From Elysia chlorotica (lineage: Eukaryota; Mollusca; Gastropoda; Plakobranchidae), in NCBI GenBank assembly GCA_003991915.1, contig RQTK01000689.1, positions 169,672 to 233,671 on the forward strand: a DNA stretch of 64,000 bases. Reading direction: 5' to 3'. How positions within the stretch are numbered: the first letter of the stretch is position 1; every line of letters starts with the position of its first letter. Shown here one piece after another: positions 1 through 12,459 of the stretch. The notes beneath the pieces are model-generated. The model ran no database searches. It was not told the origin of the DNA and saw nothing but the letters and a program-made list of their open reading frames with translations. The position numbers and the translations under genes were made by a program.

Positions 1-42
<42 letters not shown>

Positions 43-161
43 CGACGATAAATAAAATGACGATAAAATAAATAATTAATCAGGTTACACCGAAATTGGG
101 AGTGGGTGTCTTATTTTGACTGGCGAAAGCTTCCTGTTGTTGTTGTTCATGATGATGATGG

Positions 162-253
<92 letters not shown>
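1..253 (+). repeat. Two GAT/TGA microsatellites
   Basis: (TGA)n at 1-51 and (GAT)n at 149-253, separated by about 100 bases of unique DNA. The first runs off the window edge. Confidence 0.98.
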
Positions 254-689
254 GCGGACGCGTTGTCTAGTCTATAAATAGAAAATCACTGGTGGCGATC
301 CAGTGTTGTATGTAGTGCTCCCTTACCTACACATCGTAATAATATTATTATACTTATAGATCAATGGAAAAAGTGGAATCGAGATACATGTACATGTACT
401 CGGAAAACTAGATGGGTTGGTCTTTGGTGTGGAGTGCAGTTGAACTTTTCAAATAGGTCGCGTAGATCAGTCAAGAATTGTAACAAGAAACAACACAGAA
501 AAGAAGATCGATGAGGAGAGCTAGATAGGATGAGAGGAGGAGGGACGAAAACGTGTTTTGGGGTGGGGGGAGCAGAAAGGCTACGAAGATAGTGTTGAGA
601 GCAAACGGTAACATGGAGAGATGGAGATAATTATTCATATACACGTATCGATGTATAGCTTGAGAGAGAGAAAGAGACGGAGATAAGTA

Positions 690-965
<276 letters not shown>

Positions 966-967
<2 letters not shown>

Positions 968-2578
968 CTCCCTCTAGATCCTAGATAATGGATTTGGTTT
1001 TCCTGCCTTGTATTTTTGTAATCCATCGTACGCAACGATCCCTTAGTACTGGGACTGATAATAATACCAACGTCCGACAATTATAATTATGTTCTGCCAC
1101 TCGAAGACAGAGTTGCCATACCAGGACTTCAGTCACAGGCATGGCGTGTTCGATCACATGGATCTGAGGCATAGCCATTGCGAAATTTAGCCTGCCGCTC
1201 CTACCTCCGAGTCAACCATATTAACCGCAATCAAAATCGAAAGCAGCCACATCGCCTTTTAAAAGTTGTGCTTGTGGTCCACGAGTAATTAGTATTTATA
1301 TTGGCTATCTTACACAGGCGTTCCTAATGTCGAAAGGTAACCGTAGTCGTCGGCACCGGAATGTGTTCGTTGGCGTGTGAGTTCAGTGATTGGTTTTAAG
1401 GTGCTTTTAACAACACGGTGTTTTTGTTTGTTTCAAAGTCTGAACTGCGGTGCGGTCACAACTTCACAAGCGACGGTGCGAGCGAACCGTGCACCTTTGG
1501 GACGCTCGACCAGGTGTGTCGGTGAAAACATCGCGGGTGACTGGTTTCCATCTTTTCTGTGATGATCAGTATTCTATTTATAGTGCGGTGGACGGCTGTG
1601 ACGGTGACTAGCTATGGACTGACTGTGCGAGTGCGGGTGACACTGACTGGGTGTAGCCGTAGATTAGACGTCTAGAGCTAAAAGGACTCAGTGTAGCACT
1701 AGCAGCTTAAACTCGTTTGCAATGTGCATTGAAAGAGGTAGGCTAAAGCTGTGTAGTGTACTTACTCCTGGATCCGGGATCTTTTCTGTGAAAATTGTAA
1801 CATGTCAAGATGTGTAGTAATGTAGGCCTATAGATCTGCATTTACTAATCTTGAGTTTACAGATCAAAAGATTATGTTCTTTGATAATTTTGTTTATATA
1901 GAAATCTAGAACGAGAAAGCTCGAAATCAAGGTCTAGATTCTGAAGGGTGGCGAAAAAACGCACTCGTTCATAGACTAGAACAGATCTCGTGGATAGTCT
2001 AGATTATAATAATCTAGACTAGTTGTTTGTTTGTATCACGGTCTGTGTGATTCATTGGTGGATTTTAGTTAGATCTAATCGGATTGACGGATTCACCTTT
2101 TTCACCTGGATATATTGCATCATTGAAGACCAGCAGAGTATTAAAACAACCTAATCTAGATAATATGCGATGATTGTAAACTAGATTAAATTATAAACAC
2201 ATGTAAATATATAGATCTAACTGTGTTGAAATAGGGGCCTACTGTTGTTTGGCTAGATTAGTACATCATTTTGTAATTTAGATTAATTTCTAGATCTAAA
2301 CAATGGAATCTAATTTATCCGGTACCGGTAAATCACTCCTTTGTTCAGTGCAACCCTTAGAATCTGTTTGCCTCTTCTAAATAGCCGTCGCTTAAGTGTG
2401 TACCATGCAATTACCATAATTATAGGCCATAACTATAATTTTGTTAAAACTGCAGAACACTTATCCGGATCATCCCAACGTTGAAACAAAGGACCACTTT
2501 TTGCCTCCTTTGTTTGAAATTCTTTTTTTTTTTATGGTTGAGGTTCCCTTACACCCACCACTGCTGCTGCTACTGCTT
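966..2578. other. Unique non-coding region, possible upstream regulatory DNA
   Basis: No convincing ORF or repeat. About 1320-1740 is richer in G+C and CpG than its surroundings, and a donor-like GAG|GTAGGC occurs at 1735. It could hold a promoter or non-coding first exon of the ABCA gene, but nothing proves it. Confidence 0.25.
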
Positions 2579-2651
<73 letters not shown>

Positions 2652-2840
2652 GGTCTATTTATCTGTTTTACTATTTTGTATATCTATTTTTGGCTTTTAT
2701 ATGTAAAATCTTAGTGTGTAGGTAAAACATATTTAGTCATAATAATTATATTATTGTGTCTGATGAAGGCGTAAAGGTCGAAAGCTTACGTGTGTGTATC
2801 GTTTTTCTTTTTTTTGTGCTCCCTTGCATACTACTACTAG

Positions 2841-2906
<66 letters not shown>

Positions 2907-3233
2907 GACTACTATTACTACTACGGTACTATTACTACTACTACAGCTAAGTACTAGGCCTACTAGTACGTGTGTATTAGTATTACTGGGGTGATTAGTA
3001 GCCATGGGGTAGAATATCGGCTTCCGACGTGTTTCGAGCCCTGGCGACTTTGTCCCCTACTGTTGGGTCAGTGTAAGTTTTAATGTGACCAGCTGAAACA
3101 AGAGTTATGGCATCCCCGTCCTGTGTCTTGTGTGGCAGAATAAGATTGTTGACGTCAGTCTTGGGGCCCGTCCAAAACATAGTCTATATAAAATATAGTG
3201 CTGGCGTTGGACGATAAACCAAATCATATACTA

Positions 3234-3310
<77 letters not shown>
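2579..3310 (+). repeat. Three CTA microsatellites
   Basis: (CTA)n at 2579-2651, 2827-2945 (slightly impure) and 3232-3310. A SINE copy lies between the second and third, and another follows the third. Confidence 0.97.
3000..3228 (+). repeat. SINE copy (tRNA-type head to ACGATAAACCAA)
   Basis: Same family as the other SINE entries. Body GTCAGTGTAAGTTTTAATGT, TCTTGTGTGGCAG, CAGTCTTGGGGCCCGTCC, GTTGGACGATAAACC. Lies between two CTA microsatellites. Confidence 0.75.
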
Positions 3311-3357
3311 AAAGGTTACTACTAATGCTGCTGTGATAACACCTCATAGATAGTCTA

Positions 3358-3521
3358 TCCGGTCGGTGTCAGTTTAATGTGACCGTCTGAGACAAGAGTC
3401 ATGGCATCCCCACCCTGTCTCGTGTGTGGCAGCACATACAATTCTCTGACGTTAGTCTTGGGGCCCGTCTACAATATAGCCTATATAGTACTGATGTTGG
3501 ACGTTAAAACAACTCAACTCA
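3358..3521 (+). repeat. SINE copy (body and tail)
   Basis: GGTCGGTGTCAGTTTAATGT, TGTGTGGCAGCACAT, CAGTCTTGGGGCCCGTC and the tail ACAACTCAACTCAA. The head is missing. Confidence 0.8.
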
Positions 3522-3550
3522 AATGTCTGTCTCTCTGTCTCCATGACCCC

Positions 3551-3558
3551 CTCTGTCT

Positions 3559-3622
<64 letters not shown>
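3551..3622 (+). repeat. CT microsatellite
   Basis: About 30 pure CT units following CTGTCTAA, just after a SINE tail. Confidence 0.97.
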
Positions 3623-3624
<2 letters not shown>

Positions 3625-3639
3625 ATTTTTTTAAGTGCG

Positions 3640-6200
3640 TCCTCTCAATATTTTTAATGGAGCTGGTGTTTTCTTTCTAGTTTCAGTACCTAGTTTGCCT
3701 TGACAACACCCTTAGATTTCCTCAAGCATAGACCCTTGTGTACTGTAAAGATTTTTTAATGTTATCTCAAAGCAATCTAAACAAAAAAAAATGGCGCGGA
3801 TCAGTGGGTCAGTTTTTCCAAAAGCTTATAATCCTTCTAATGTGTGCAATCAAAATGAAATTCACATTATAATTCAGATTAACTGATAACAAACCCGTCT
3901 CAATACTGAAACCCTGGCAGCAGCCAATCGCGCAGTTTTAGATTTTTAGCACTGGCGTTTATGCATCCACTGGGCTTCCCTTTCTGTACAGCATCTGCCA
4001 GTAGTTTGTAATTTGTTATACGAGTAGCTTCTAGCAACTTCAGAGATCAATAAACCTCTAAGTTAACCATAGCCTCTGTTTACTTTTGCCCTGTGTTTGC
4101 TAGACCCCTGCCTGGCTCGGTTCTCATGTCCTCGTCCTCTCAGTCTCTGGTCACCCTCTAGCCACTGGTCAGTGCCTTTTCCAGGTGGGTCACGTTCTGA
4201 TATCTCACTAGTCTTGGCCTGAACGACTGTTTTTTGTTCCTCTGTGATACGTGACTGTACTGCTAGTGATATGGTCACATGAACCCGCTCTGACCGTGTG
4301 TGGGCGATGAACTGAAGGGATAATCTAGGAGAAATTGGCTTCGACGGTAGAGGGATAGGTGTATGGGTTCGATTTCCAGCTCCTTCTGCTGTCTTATAAT
4401 GGACTAAGTCCAAGAGAACAGCCATCATACATTTCCTTTTCAGGAAACACAGATCGAAACGATGTTTTATCTATAGGCTATCATGTTGGGGCGTCAGAGA
4501 AGAAATATGGTCTTTATTTCCGATGCTGTTTTGTCTACCTATGAGTATGTCCGAGGTCCAATCCCCATATCATATGTTAGATTTAGAAACCCTGGGCAGA
4601 ATGAAATGACTTGCGAAATACAGTGTATTCATTTAAAAAGTAGATTACTCTTAGCGTTCTATAACAGTTCCCCTTTCCATGAAACGCGTACGCGATCGAT
4701 ATTTCACCCAATCATATACTTGTATGAAGGACTGCGACTCACATTCACATTATTTTCTCTTTTCTTTAGGGATTAAAAAATGCGATATGCTGCTGGTACT
4801 TCAAATGACTCAAAAAAAAAAAAAAAGATTCTGTGTCAATTAGGTAATGTTACGGGACACAAATTATTACATTAATTTGTAATCGTCTTTGCTCTCCCGT
4901 TTGAGGGTACATCCAAAATAATGCTATCATTGAAATTCATTCTAGTCTAAGATCTAGATCAAAACTATTTTTTTGAAAATGCATTCTAGATCTTCAAAAA
5001 GTGATCCCTCCGCGTTAGCCAGGAAAATGTAGTATTTTATTAGTTTTTCGTTGTTTTGGTTTCTGGGGAGGCACATACGATGAGCAGGTGACGGTGGTAC
5101 CAGCTGAAACTCAAACTTCGGACCTCCTCTTCTATGCAAACACAATTGTCAGTGGTCTGCTTTGATTCTGGTGGAAATTCAAGGTCGTTGATAGTTGATG
5201 ATTGATGACATAAGCCATCTTACTGATACAACCACGTACACTCACTGGCATTTACAATGCAGATTACCATAATTACAACAAGTCCGCTGGTTTTGTTAGA
5301 TCGACCATTGGTGTGTAGGTCTAGTCTCTACGGAAACACTGTTCGTGTAGACTACATCAATGTCTGGGTGTGTATACCACATAACAGATTATAAAGTGAC
5401 GTAGACACAGCCGGCTTGTTGTGGATGGCTAGGGACAGGGCGTAGATAGACCAGCTAACTAGCGACACTGTCTAAGTGTGCAAAGTGTATCACGTCTGTG
5501 CTTCAACGCAACGAGTAACCATGGCAATGTAGACGCCTACACTAAGCTTGGCCTACAAAATATTAATTTTTTAAAATATCGATAGCTCCATCCACGAACA
5601 TGCGAATTCCTCCGGCCTCTGTCCATCAAGATGGTCGATAATTTATAGAACACTCACAGCATGAAAGGGCTACATACCGCTGTAATTCGTATAAAAAAGA
5701 ACGTTGTGTGTTCCGTGCAATCTCTATACTTTTAATCTTCCATCTCCACCATTAGTAGAATGTGTTCATGACTTTCATGACCATTTTCTCTATCCAATTG
5801 TATCCTGACTCACTGACACGAATCGCTGCTAGGCCTATACCACAAATTTTGGCGTGGGAAAAATGTGCGGTTGACACTATAATAACAGCAAAGTGGGCGC
5901 ATGCGTACTATGCACAGGTAACCATATAAAGACCTACCGCTCAAAAGATGCGGGGAAAATCACTGAGTAAAATGTGCCGTCTTGTACAACTATTATTGAC
6001 TTAAGATGCGGGTTCAATCCTAGTACATTTCGTGTCGCGGACGATCGTCTGTGTCTTTTCTCCTTCTTCCAGTGCCGCACCAATTTAGGTTGTATTGGAC
6101 CTCAGGTGCAGCTACTGAACTAGTTGTATAATCCAAAGACCACTGTAGGTTTGGTGGGACTAGTGATTCGCCAAGCTCTCTCGTTCTAACTTGGGGTTGG
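3640..6200. other. No gene seen
   Basis: Mixed-composition unique DNA. A tRNA-like GGGTTCGATTTCCAGC at about 4366 may be a SINE head remnant. ORFs of 60-120 codons show no recognisable protein. Confidence 0.4.
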
Positions 6201-6204
6201 GGGT

Positions 6205-6427
6205 GGGGTAGTAAAGCGGTGGTTTCCCAATCGAAAGGATCCCGGTTCAAAACCCAGAATCGGGCAAATGTGTTTGTCCATTTTTGTTCCCTACTGGTTG
6301 GGTCGGTGTCAGTGTGATGTGATCAACTGAAACGAGTCCTGGTGTACCCGTGCCAGCATGTAACATTTTCAGAGTTAGGCCCGTCCACTTGAGCCTAGCT
6401 GCTGACGTTCGACGTTAAGACAAATTT
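6205..6427 (+). repeat. SINE copy with diverged head
   Basis: B-box-like CGGTTCAAAACCC near 6243, GGGTCGGTGTCAGTGTGATG, AGGCCCGTCCAC and GACGTTCGACGTTAAG. Confidence 0.7.
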
Positions 6428-6934
6428 AATAACTATGTCCAACCTTCCCTCATGCGGTTGCGTCTTGATGAACCTCTTAGTCTTACCCCTACTCGTAGAA
6501 CTTTGCACCCATCAATATGGCTTGACGACCATGAACCCATCGACACAGTTATCCGAGTTGGAAGGTAGGAGAGTTTATTTGTAAAGTACAATGTAGGCCA
6601 GCCCATAAAAGATGTGTGCTACTTGTGCCAAATGTGTTCTCTTCACATCTCTCTCCTTCACAAACCTTAGACTGGTTTCAAACAATACTCCCACGTCTTT
6701 GCATTTATTTATCACATGTAGGCCTACTCGTTTATACACCATATTAAACTCCTACCTATTATTTTGGTAAGAGAAAACTAAGCTGTCTCCCAGTTATTGG
6801 TCACATCATAAAATACTGAAACAGACCCGATCACAGAGTGGGGCTTGAAACAAGAACCTCCTGATGTGGGAGCCGATGATCTAACCTCAGGGCTACCCTG
6901 CTGATTTTTTAAAATTTTTGTTTGCTCACAATGA

Positions 6935-7079
6935 CACCGGGTGTGACAGGAGTCATGGTATCTCCGCCTTGTGTCGTTTGTGGCAGCAGATAAAATCGTG
7001 AGATGTCAGTCTTGGGATCGTCCACAATATCGCCTGTATAGTGTTGACGTTGGACGTTAAACCAACTCAACTCAACTCA
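6935..7079 (+). repeat. SINE copy (3' half)
   Basis: GACAGGAGTCATGG, TGTGGCAGCAGATAAAATCG, GTTGGACGTTAAACC and the tail AACTCAACTCAACTCA. Confidence 0.8.
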
Positions 7080-7523
7080 CAATGACATAATTATTTTATG
7101 CTCACGCTTCATCTAACTGTATGCTGCCGTCAGTTTACACAGCGGAACTGGGACCAACCCTTAGTTTTAAGTCTCGTATGTACAAGCTTTCCAAAGAAGA
7201 GCCCAATAGAATGGTGTTGTTTTCGACCGAGTCTATACGCACTATAATTTATACAACGAATGGGGCAATGAAAGCAGCAAATGATCAGGAGTGTGGAGGG
7301 GCATGATCGCCGCCAGTTACGGAGTTGGGCACTTAATGGATGGATAGTGTTTCTGTCAAAATGTTGCTAATGCTATGCGCACTTAATATCATCGTGTTTC
7401 TGTCCAAATACTGAACATAAACGCTGTCTATCGCAATAATTTTACGTTCACTGTATAGGTAATGGTCTCTCTTTATAGGAGAGAGTTTCGCTTTCCCCGG
7501 CTGCACAGTCAAATAATATTTAC

Positions 7524-7526
<3 letters not shown>

Positions 7527-7604
<78 letters not shown>
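7527..7604 (+). repeat. CT microsatellite
   Basis: About 39 CT units, pure. Confidence 0.98.
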
Positions 7605-7607
<3 letters not shown>

Positions 7608-7689
7608 GAGGCAAGGACATGATACGCACGTAGATCCTATCCTACCTATAGGTCATGTTCTTTTGGTCGTTCGGGGGGGGGAGGGGGGT

Positions 7690-7948
7690 TGAACTGACTC
7701 AAGTGGTCGTCTCCATATCGAGAGCCCCACGGTTCGAATCCCACGGTCGGCAGCAGTGCTTGTCCGAATTCATCCCCTGTTAGTGCTTGGGTCGGGGTCA
7801 GTATGATGTGACCGAGTCAGTAGTCGTGGTGTCCCCGCCCTGCCTCGCGTGTGGTAGCACACACAAAACTCAGATGCCAGTCTTGGGACCCGTCCACAAC
7901 ATAGCATCTTTAGAGCTGAGAGTGAACGATAAACCAAAGTCATAAATA
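7690..7948 (+). repeat. SINE copy, near full length
   Basis: B box CACGGTTCGAATCCCACGG near 7729, GGGTCGGGGTCAGTATGATG, CAGTCTTGGGACCCGTCCAC and AACGATAAACCAAAG. One of the best copies of the head. Confidence 0.8.
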
Positions 7949-8299
7949 TGATCCTATCCTACCATTAGATCACGTCCTACCTTTCTTCTGTTACGAGTAG
8001 ATCTCGTTCTGTAATGTCTTTATTTATAAAGGGAGATGGATGGGCCAATCTTCCCTTGTGAGGGGGTGGGCTTGGAGGAAGAAAGAAGGAAGAATTGAAG
8101 AGGAGAGGGAAAGAGAAAATTGGAAAAGAACCACTTAGCGTATAGGCCTACAAATTTACAATGTAGTGCTTATAATAGCAAAACGTGCACAAAAAAAAAA
8201 CAACGGGAAATTCGGACAGAAGTGTGTAGCCTATAACATGAAAACTAGATCTAGTGCTTTTGTTTTGTTTGTTTTTAATTTTGCAGTCGTTTGTTAATC

Positions 8300-8300
<1 letters not shown>

Positions 8301-8339
<39 letters not shown>
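8301..8339 (+). repeat. TTG microsatellite
   Basis: About 13 TTG units. Confidence 0.95.
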
Positions 8340-8341
<2 letters not shown>

Positions 8342-9134
8342 AATATTAATTACTCCCCTACAGACCGCGCAATGCCAAGATTGGTCCCAAGATTGTAGGA
8401 ATTTGCAGCACACTCGGGTGTGACTGTGGGCGTGTGTTGTAGAATCAGAAACCAGACTAGAGTTAAACTCATATGTATAGAAACATCTTTAAATCGAGAC
8501 TCTGTAGATTAGAATGCCGTTATAGATCGAAATAGATCCACATAGTCATTCTAGATTACAGATAAGTAGGCATAAATATAGATCTATAATCTAGATCTAG
8601 ATCTAGATTACTTCACCCTCTTTCTTTACGAAATGACGGAAAGTAGGCCGATCACAAAAACACCATGTGTGGGTGTGGAGGGGTTCTTTAACTATATTAA
8701 TAGCAAATCTAGATATAGAATCTGTATTATAGTGGGGCTCCAGAAAATGTCTATGAGATTTCATATCTCACACATTTATATCATAATAATGGCTTTTATT
8801 TTAAAGTTCTTAACACATTATTCACAGTTTATATAAAGGTTGGACATTTGTTTTAAAACCATGATAGTTGAATCCTTGCCTGTTGATCTAGAAAGAAAAA
8901 AAAAATAGATTAAGATCCAGACTAGATGTTTCTAAATGTAGATAATCTAGACTAGAATGTTTGGTCTTTAGAAAGATCCTATTGTTATTTAATACTGTCA
9001 GATGAAATAATGGTTAAACACAGCGTTAATGTTCAACATTTGCATGGAAATACTAGAATATTATATTGTGCTATAATAAAGAAAGGGGGAAGAAAAGAGA
9101 GAGGGAGACAGATAGACAAAGTTTAGAAACAGAG

Positions 9135-9344
9135 TGAGTCACCAAGACTGACATCTGACAAATTTATGGGGCAGGGCGGGATACCATGATTTCTGTCTCA
9201 GCCTGTCACATTATAGGCCTACTGACGCCAATTAATCAGTTACATGAAGAGAAATGGAACAAATAAATCTGCCAATCATGGGATTCGAACCGTGGACCTA
9301 CTGGTCTGGAGACCAATGCTCTATCACTTGAGACAGTTCGCCCC
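9135..9344 (-). repeat. SINE copy with complete tRNA-like head
   Basis: On the minus strand, GGGGCGAACTGTCTCAAGTG, then ATAGAGCATTGG, then GGTTCGAATCCCATGATTGG: A-box-like and B-box sequences in tRNA spacing. The SINE body follows (AATGTGACAGGCTGAGACAG, TTGTCAGATGTCAGTCTTGG). The best evidence that this family is tRNA-derived. Confidence 0.85.
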
Positions 9345-9385
9345 GTACAGCTTAAAAGAAAAAATATAAACATAGGCTATAAGAT

Positions 9386-9387
<2 letters not shown>

Positions 9388-9457
<70 letters not shown>

Positions 9458-9515
9458 CAGACAGACAGAGAAACAAACAGACAGACAGAGAGAGTGAGAG
9501 AGAGAGAGAGAGAGA
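9388..9515 (+). repeat. GA/GACA compound microsatellite
   Basis: GA runs interrupted by GACA blocks, about 160 bp upstream of the probable 5' UTR exon. A similar but longer CT tract lies upstream of the duplicate exon 1. Confidence 0.95.
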
Positions 9516-9674
9516 GTTAAGTTTTAATTCCTGTTTGTATTTTTCTTCCATGCCTTTTATTTTTTTAGCAAATTGACTGATAAAAATATTTTTGTGATGT
9601 GTTGTTCTCTTTATTAGTACCAGTTAATCAATTTAAATATAATCATAAATGTTTTTGTTTTAACTTATTTTCAG

Positions 9675-9990
9675 GTTGGTGAGGAACTTTGGTTTGGAAG
9701 CTAAAATGTAGAGGAAAACACAGTTATTGCTGTCAAGCTTCAACCAAGGCAAAACATAAAAATGGATTTTTAAATTTTAACAATGTGACTTTATACCAAT
9801 ATTAACAAAATATTTTGTGATAGTGCACTCTCAATAAACAATCTCTTGTGAAGAACGAGAAAATTTATAACACAGCCACAAAAAATCAACAAACTTTAAA
9901 TTGCTCAAAGATTGCTGAAGGACAAATTAAAACTATTGAAGGTTCAGTCGATATTACCATTTTCTAACTGTCAAAGCTGTGATCTTCAAA
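9675..9990 (+). other. Probable 5' UTR part of ABCA exon 1
   Basis: A pyrimidine-rich acceptor (TATTTTCAG) ends at 9674, so exon 1 probably starts at 9675 and carries about 316 nt of leader before the ATG at 9991. It holds several upstream ATGs, two of them immediately followed by stops (ATGTAG at 9706, ATGTGA at 9783). The 25 bases before the start codon resemble those before the duplicate's start at 58575. The upstream promoter and first non-coding exon are not identified. Confidence 0.4.
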
Positions 9991-10309
9991 ATGGGATTTT
10001 GGAGTCAGTTAGGACTTCTGCTATGGAAGAACTGGATTCTGCAGAAACGTAGAGTATGTGTCACCATATTTGAGATCATCTTGCCAGTTTTCTTCGCTGT
10101 TCTGATTTTGCTTATTCGGACTCTTGTTAATAAACGTGAAATTTCAACCCCAACAACCTATTCCCAATCATCTGTTGCAATAAGGTCTGATTACTTTGAA
10201 CCCACAACAATAGTTGGATATGTTCCGGACACGACTGAAACAAGCATCATCATGCAGTCAGTACTGGCTATGCTGGAGAACAGAACCGTCTATACATCTT
10301 CTGTCAATT
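9991..10309 (+). CDS. ABCA exon 1: N-terminus and TM1
   Basis: Codes residues 1-106. Contains the cytosolic xLxxKN motif (LLLWKN), basic QKRR, then TM1 from about residue 23 ([19 protein letters not shown]), and the start of extracellular loop 1. Donor is GTGAGT at 10310, phase 1. A second, disabled copy of this exon lies at 58575-58892. Confidence 0.93.
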
Positions 10310-12403
10310 GTGAGTACCAAGCAATGTAGTTTAGAGCAACCCCTGGCTTTTCACACCAAATATACAAAGCCTTCTGGCACTCAAAAGTTTACAATGTGTA
10401 ATTTGGTGACAGACCATCACTTTTTTTACTTTCAAAGAATTGACAGTCGATTAAATCAATTTTTGTGGTATTGTATTTGAGCATGCATTCTGCCATATTT
10501 GAAAGTAAATAATTTCTCATTTGACCTTGTCTGTACCGGGTACACTTAATACTTCAATACATTCTTTACCTTTGACACCCCAAGGCTCACGGATGACGAT
10601 TTTCATTACCGTGCTGTAATTTTATTTTAGGCGACCAAGTTTTCAACAGAATATTTTGCCAAATACGTTTACATGAATCTACTCGGATAACATCTCTTAC
10701 AAGTCCCAAATCCAGATGACTTGCAGTTTTAGAGAATCAGCAAAGTCGTATTTAGATTTTTATTTCATTACTTACAGGATATTTTATTATTTCATGCCAC
10801 TGCCATGTATAGAAATTTGCAAATCAGCCTCTTATAGTTTTCTGTGGATATTAGACTGATTTAAAGTGTTCTTATTATGATCCTTTGACAGTTTTTCATA
10901 TTCTTTACAAATCTCAATTACAAGCTTGTATGACCAATTTTCTCATTAAATGCAGTTTTAATCTTTCCTCAGTTACAAAAATGGGATTTCAGACAGAAGA
11001 ACTTGCGCTGGACTTTATATCGTCAAATTCATTGGAAATGAAGCATATGGTGGTATTTAACGGTGTCGAAGCATCCAGCAACTCAATACCAAAGAATATA
11101 GAAGTATCCATCAGGCCCTATAGTGGGTCTGATCAGTGGCGCACTGAATACACATTTCCATTTTTCCAGACCAATGAACCAAGAAGGGATGATTATCCAG
11201 GTAAAAGAAATGCTTCTGAGCTGTAAAATTTGCATTATGTTATACTGGTTTTATTGGTTAGTTTTCATTGATAATGACTATCTTAATCTAAATCCAAATC
11301 TAGGGCGGATACCAACACATCATGCAGAATTTAGACATCTTCAATGCAAATGCTTCAATGGAATATTAAGCACAAAAAAGCGGGGTTTTAGTTATAAAGA
11401 AATGTAAACATCCTTGATACATATCTTATGTCAGCAGGGCTGTAGTGTTTGTTTTTTTTCAGAGCAAAAATCATTATGTAGGCTAGTAAGAACCGCATTT
11501 GGTAAGGTATCAAGCTTTGATGGGTTTTTTTAATGTCTAATTGATGACTGATACAAAGAAAAAAAAAAGTTATAATATATGTATGAAAAGTTTTATGCAT
11601 TTTCCAATGTCTTTTCACAGAGTATAGACGCTCAGGGTTTAACTTCCTTCAAGCCTTGGTAGGAGAAGCTCTGGCTAAATACTGGGTGCAGAAAGATGGT
11701 GGGAACCCTGACAGCATCTATTTTGGAGCTTACATCCAACGCATGCCCTACCCTCCATACTTTGATGATCCCATGATTCAAGTTCTGCAGGGAAACCTTC
11801 CTCTTTTCCTTATCCTCAGTTTTATCCTCAGTGTTATCATCAACACAAAAAATTTGGTTTATGAAAAGGAACGTAAGTTGAAGGTGAGGAAAAATAGTTT
11901 AATTCGTCACTTGACATTGGAAGTCTTTTTTAATTTTACCTTCTTATGATTATTACTGCAGGGGTCTCCATCTAAGAAAACACTCCTCTGCTGAAGAGAA
12001 AAACATGTTCTGAGATAGGTCAGGTTCTATGGCTAATTCCATGAAATGTGTCTACAAATTTACAAGCAAGTGATTTCATCAGAATGCAATGATTTGTTAA
12101 GCAATCAAGAGGAGCGATTAACATCCTTTGAGCGGAGAAGAGCAAGGAATGTTATTATGGTCTGGTCAGACCTACTCCTCAATGAGTTGATACTCACTGT
12201 CTCATTAATTGAGAGTAAGATGTTGATCACTATATATATGTATGACTCCACCTCCCATTTCCACTACTTTGCCTTTAAGGGGAGGGGATACGGTAAAGCA
12301 AATTTTTGTTCAATCTTCCTAGGTGCTTTGAGTCCGTGCAACAAAAAAAATGAGGAAAGAAAAATATCTCTTTGATCTTACACCTTTTCAACTCCACCTC
12401 CCA

Positions 12404-12459
<56 letters not shown>

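Noticed and set aside
4063..4428. A 121-codon minus-strand ORF
   Set aside because: No recognisable domain; it overlaps a possible SINE head remnant and has no conserved context.
9270..9344. A functional tRNA gene on the minus strand
   Set aside because: The A and B boxes are good but the anticodon loop and acceptor stem do not fold correctly and the SINE body follows directly.
9979..9990. An upstream start for the ABCA protein at 9979
   Set aside because: The codon is GTG; the ATG at 9991 has a good context and matches the family N-terminus.
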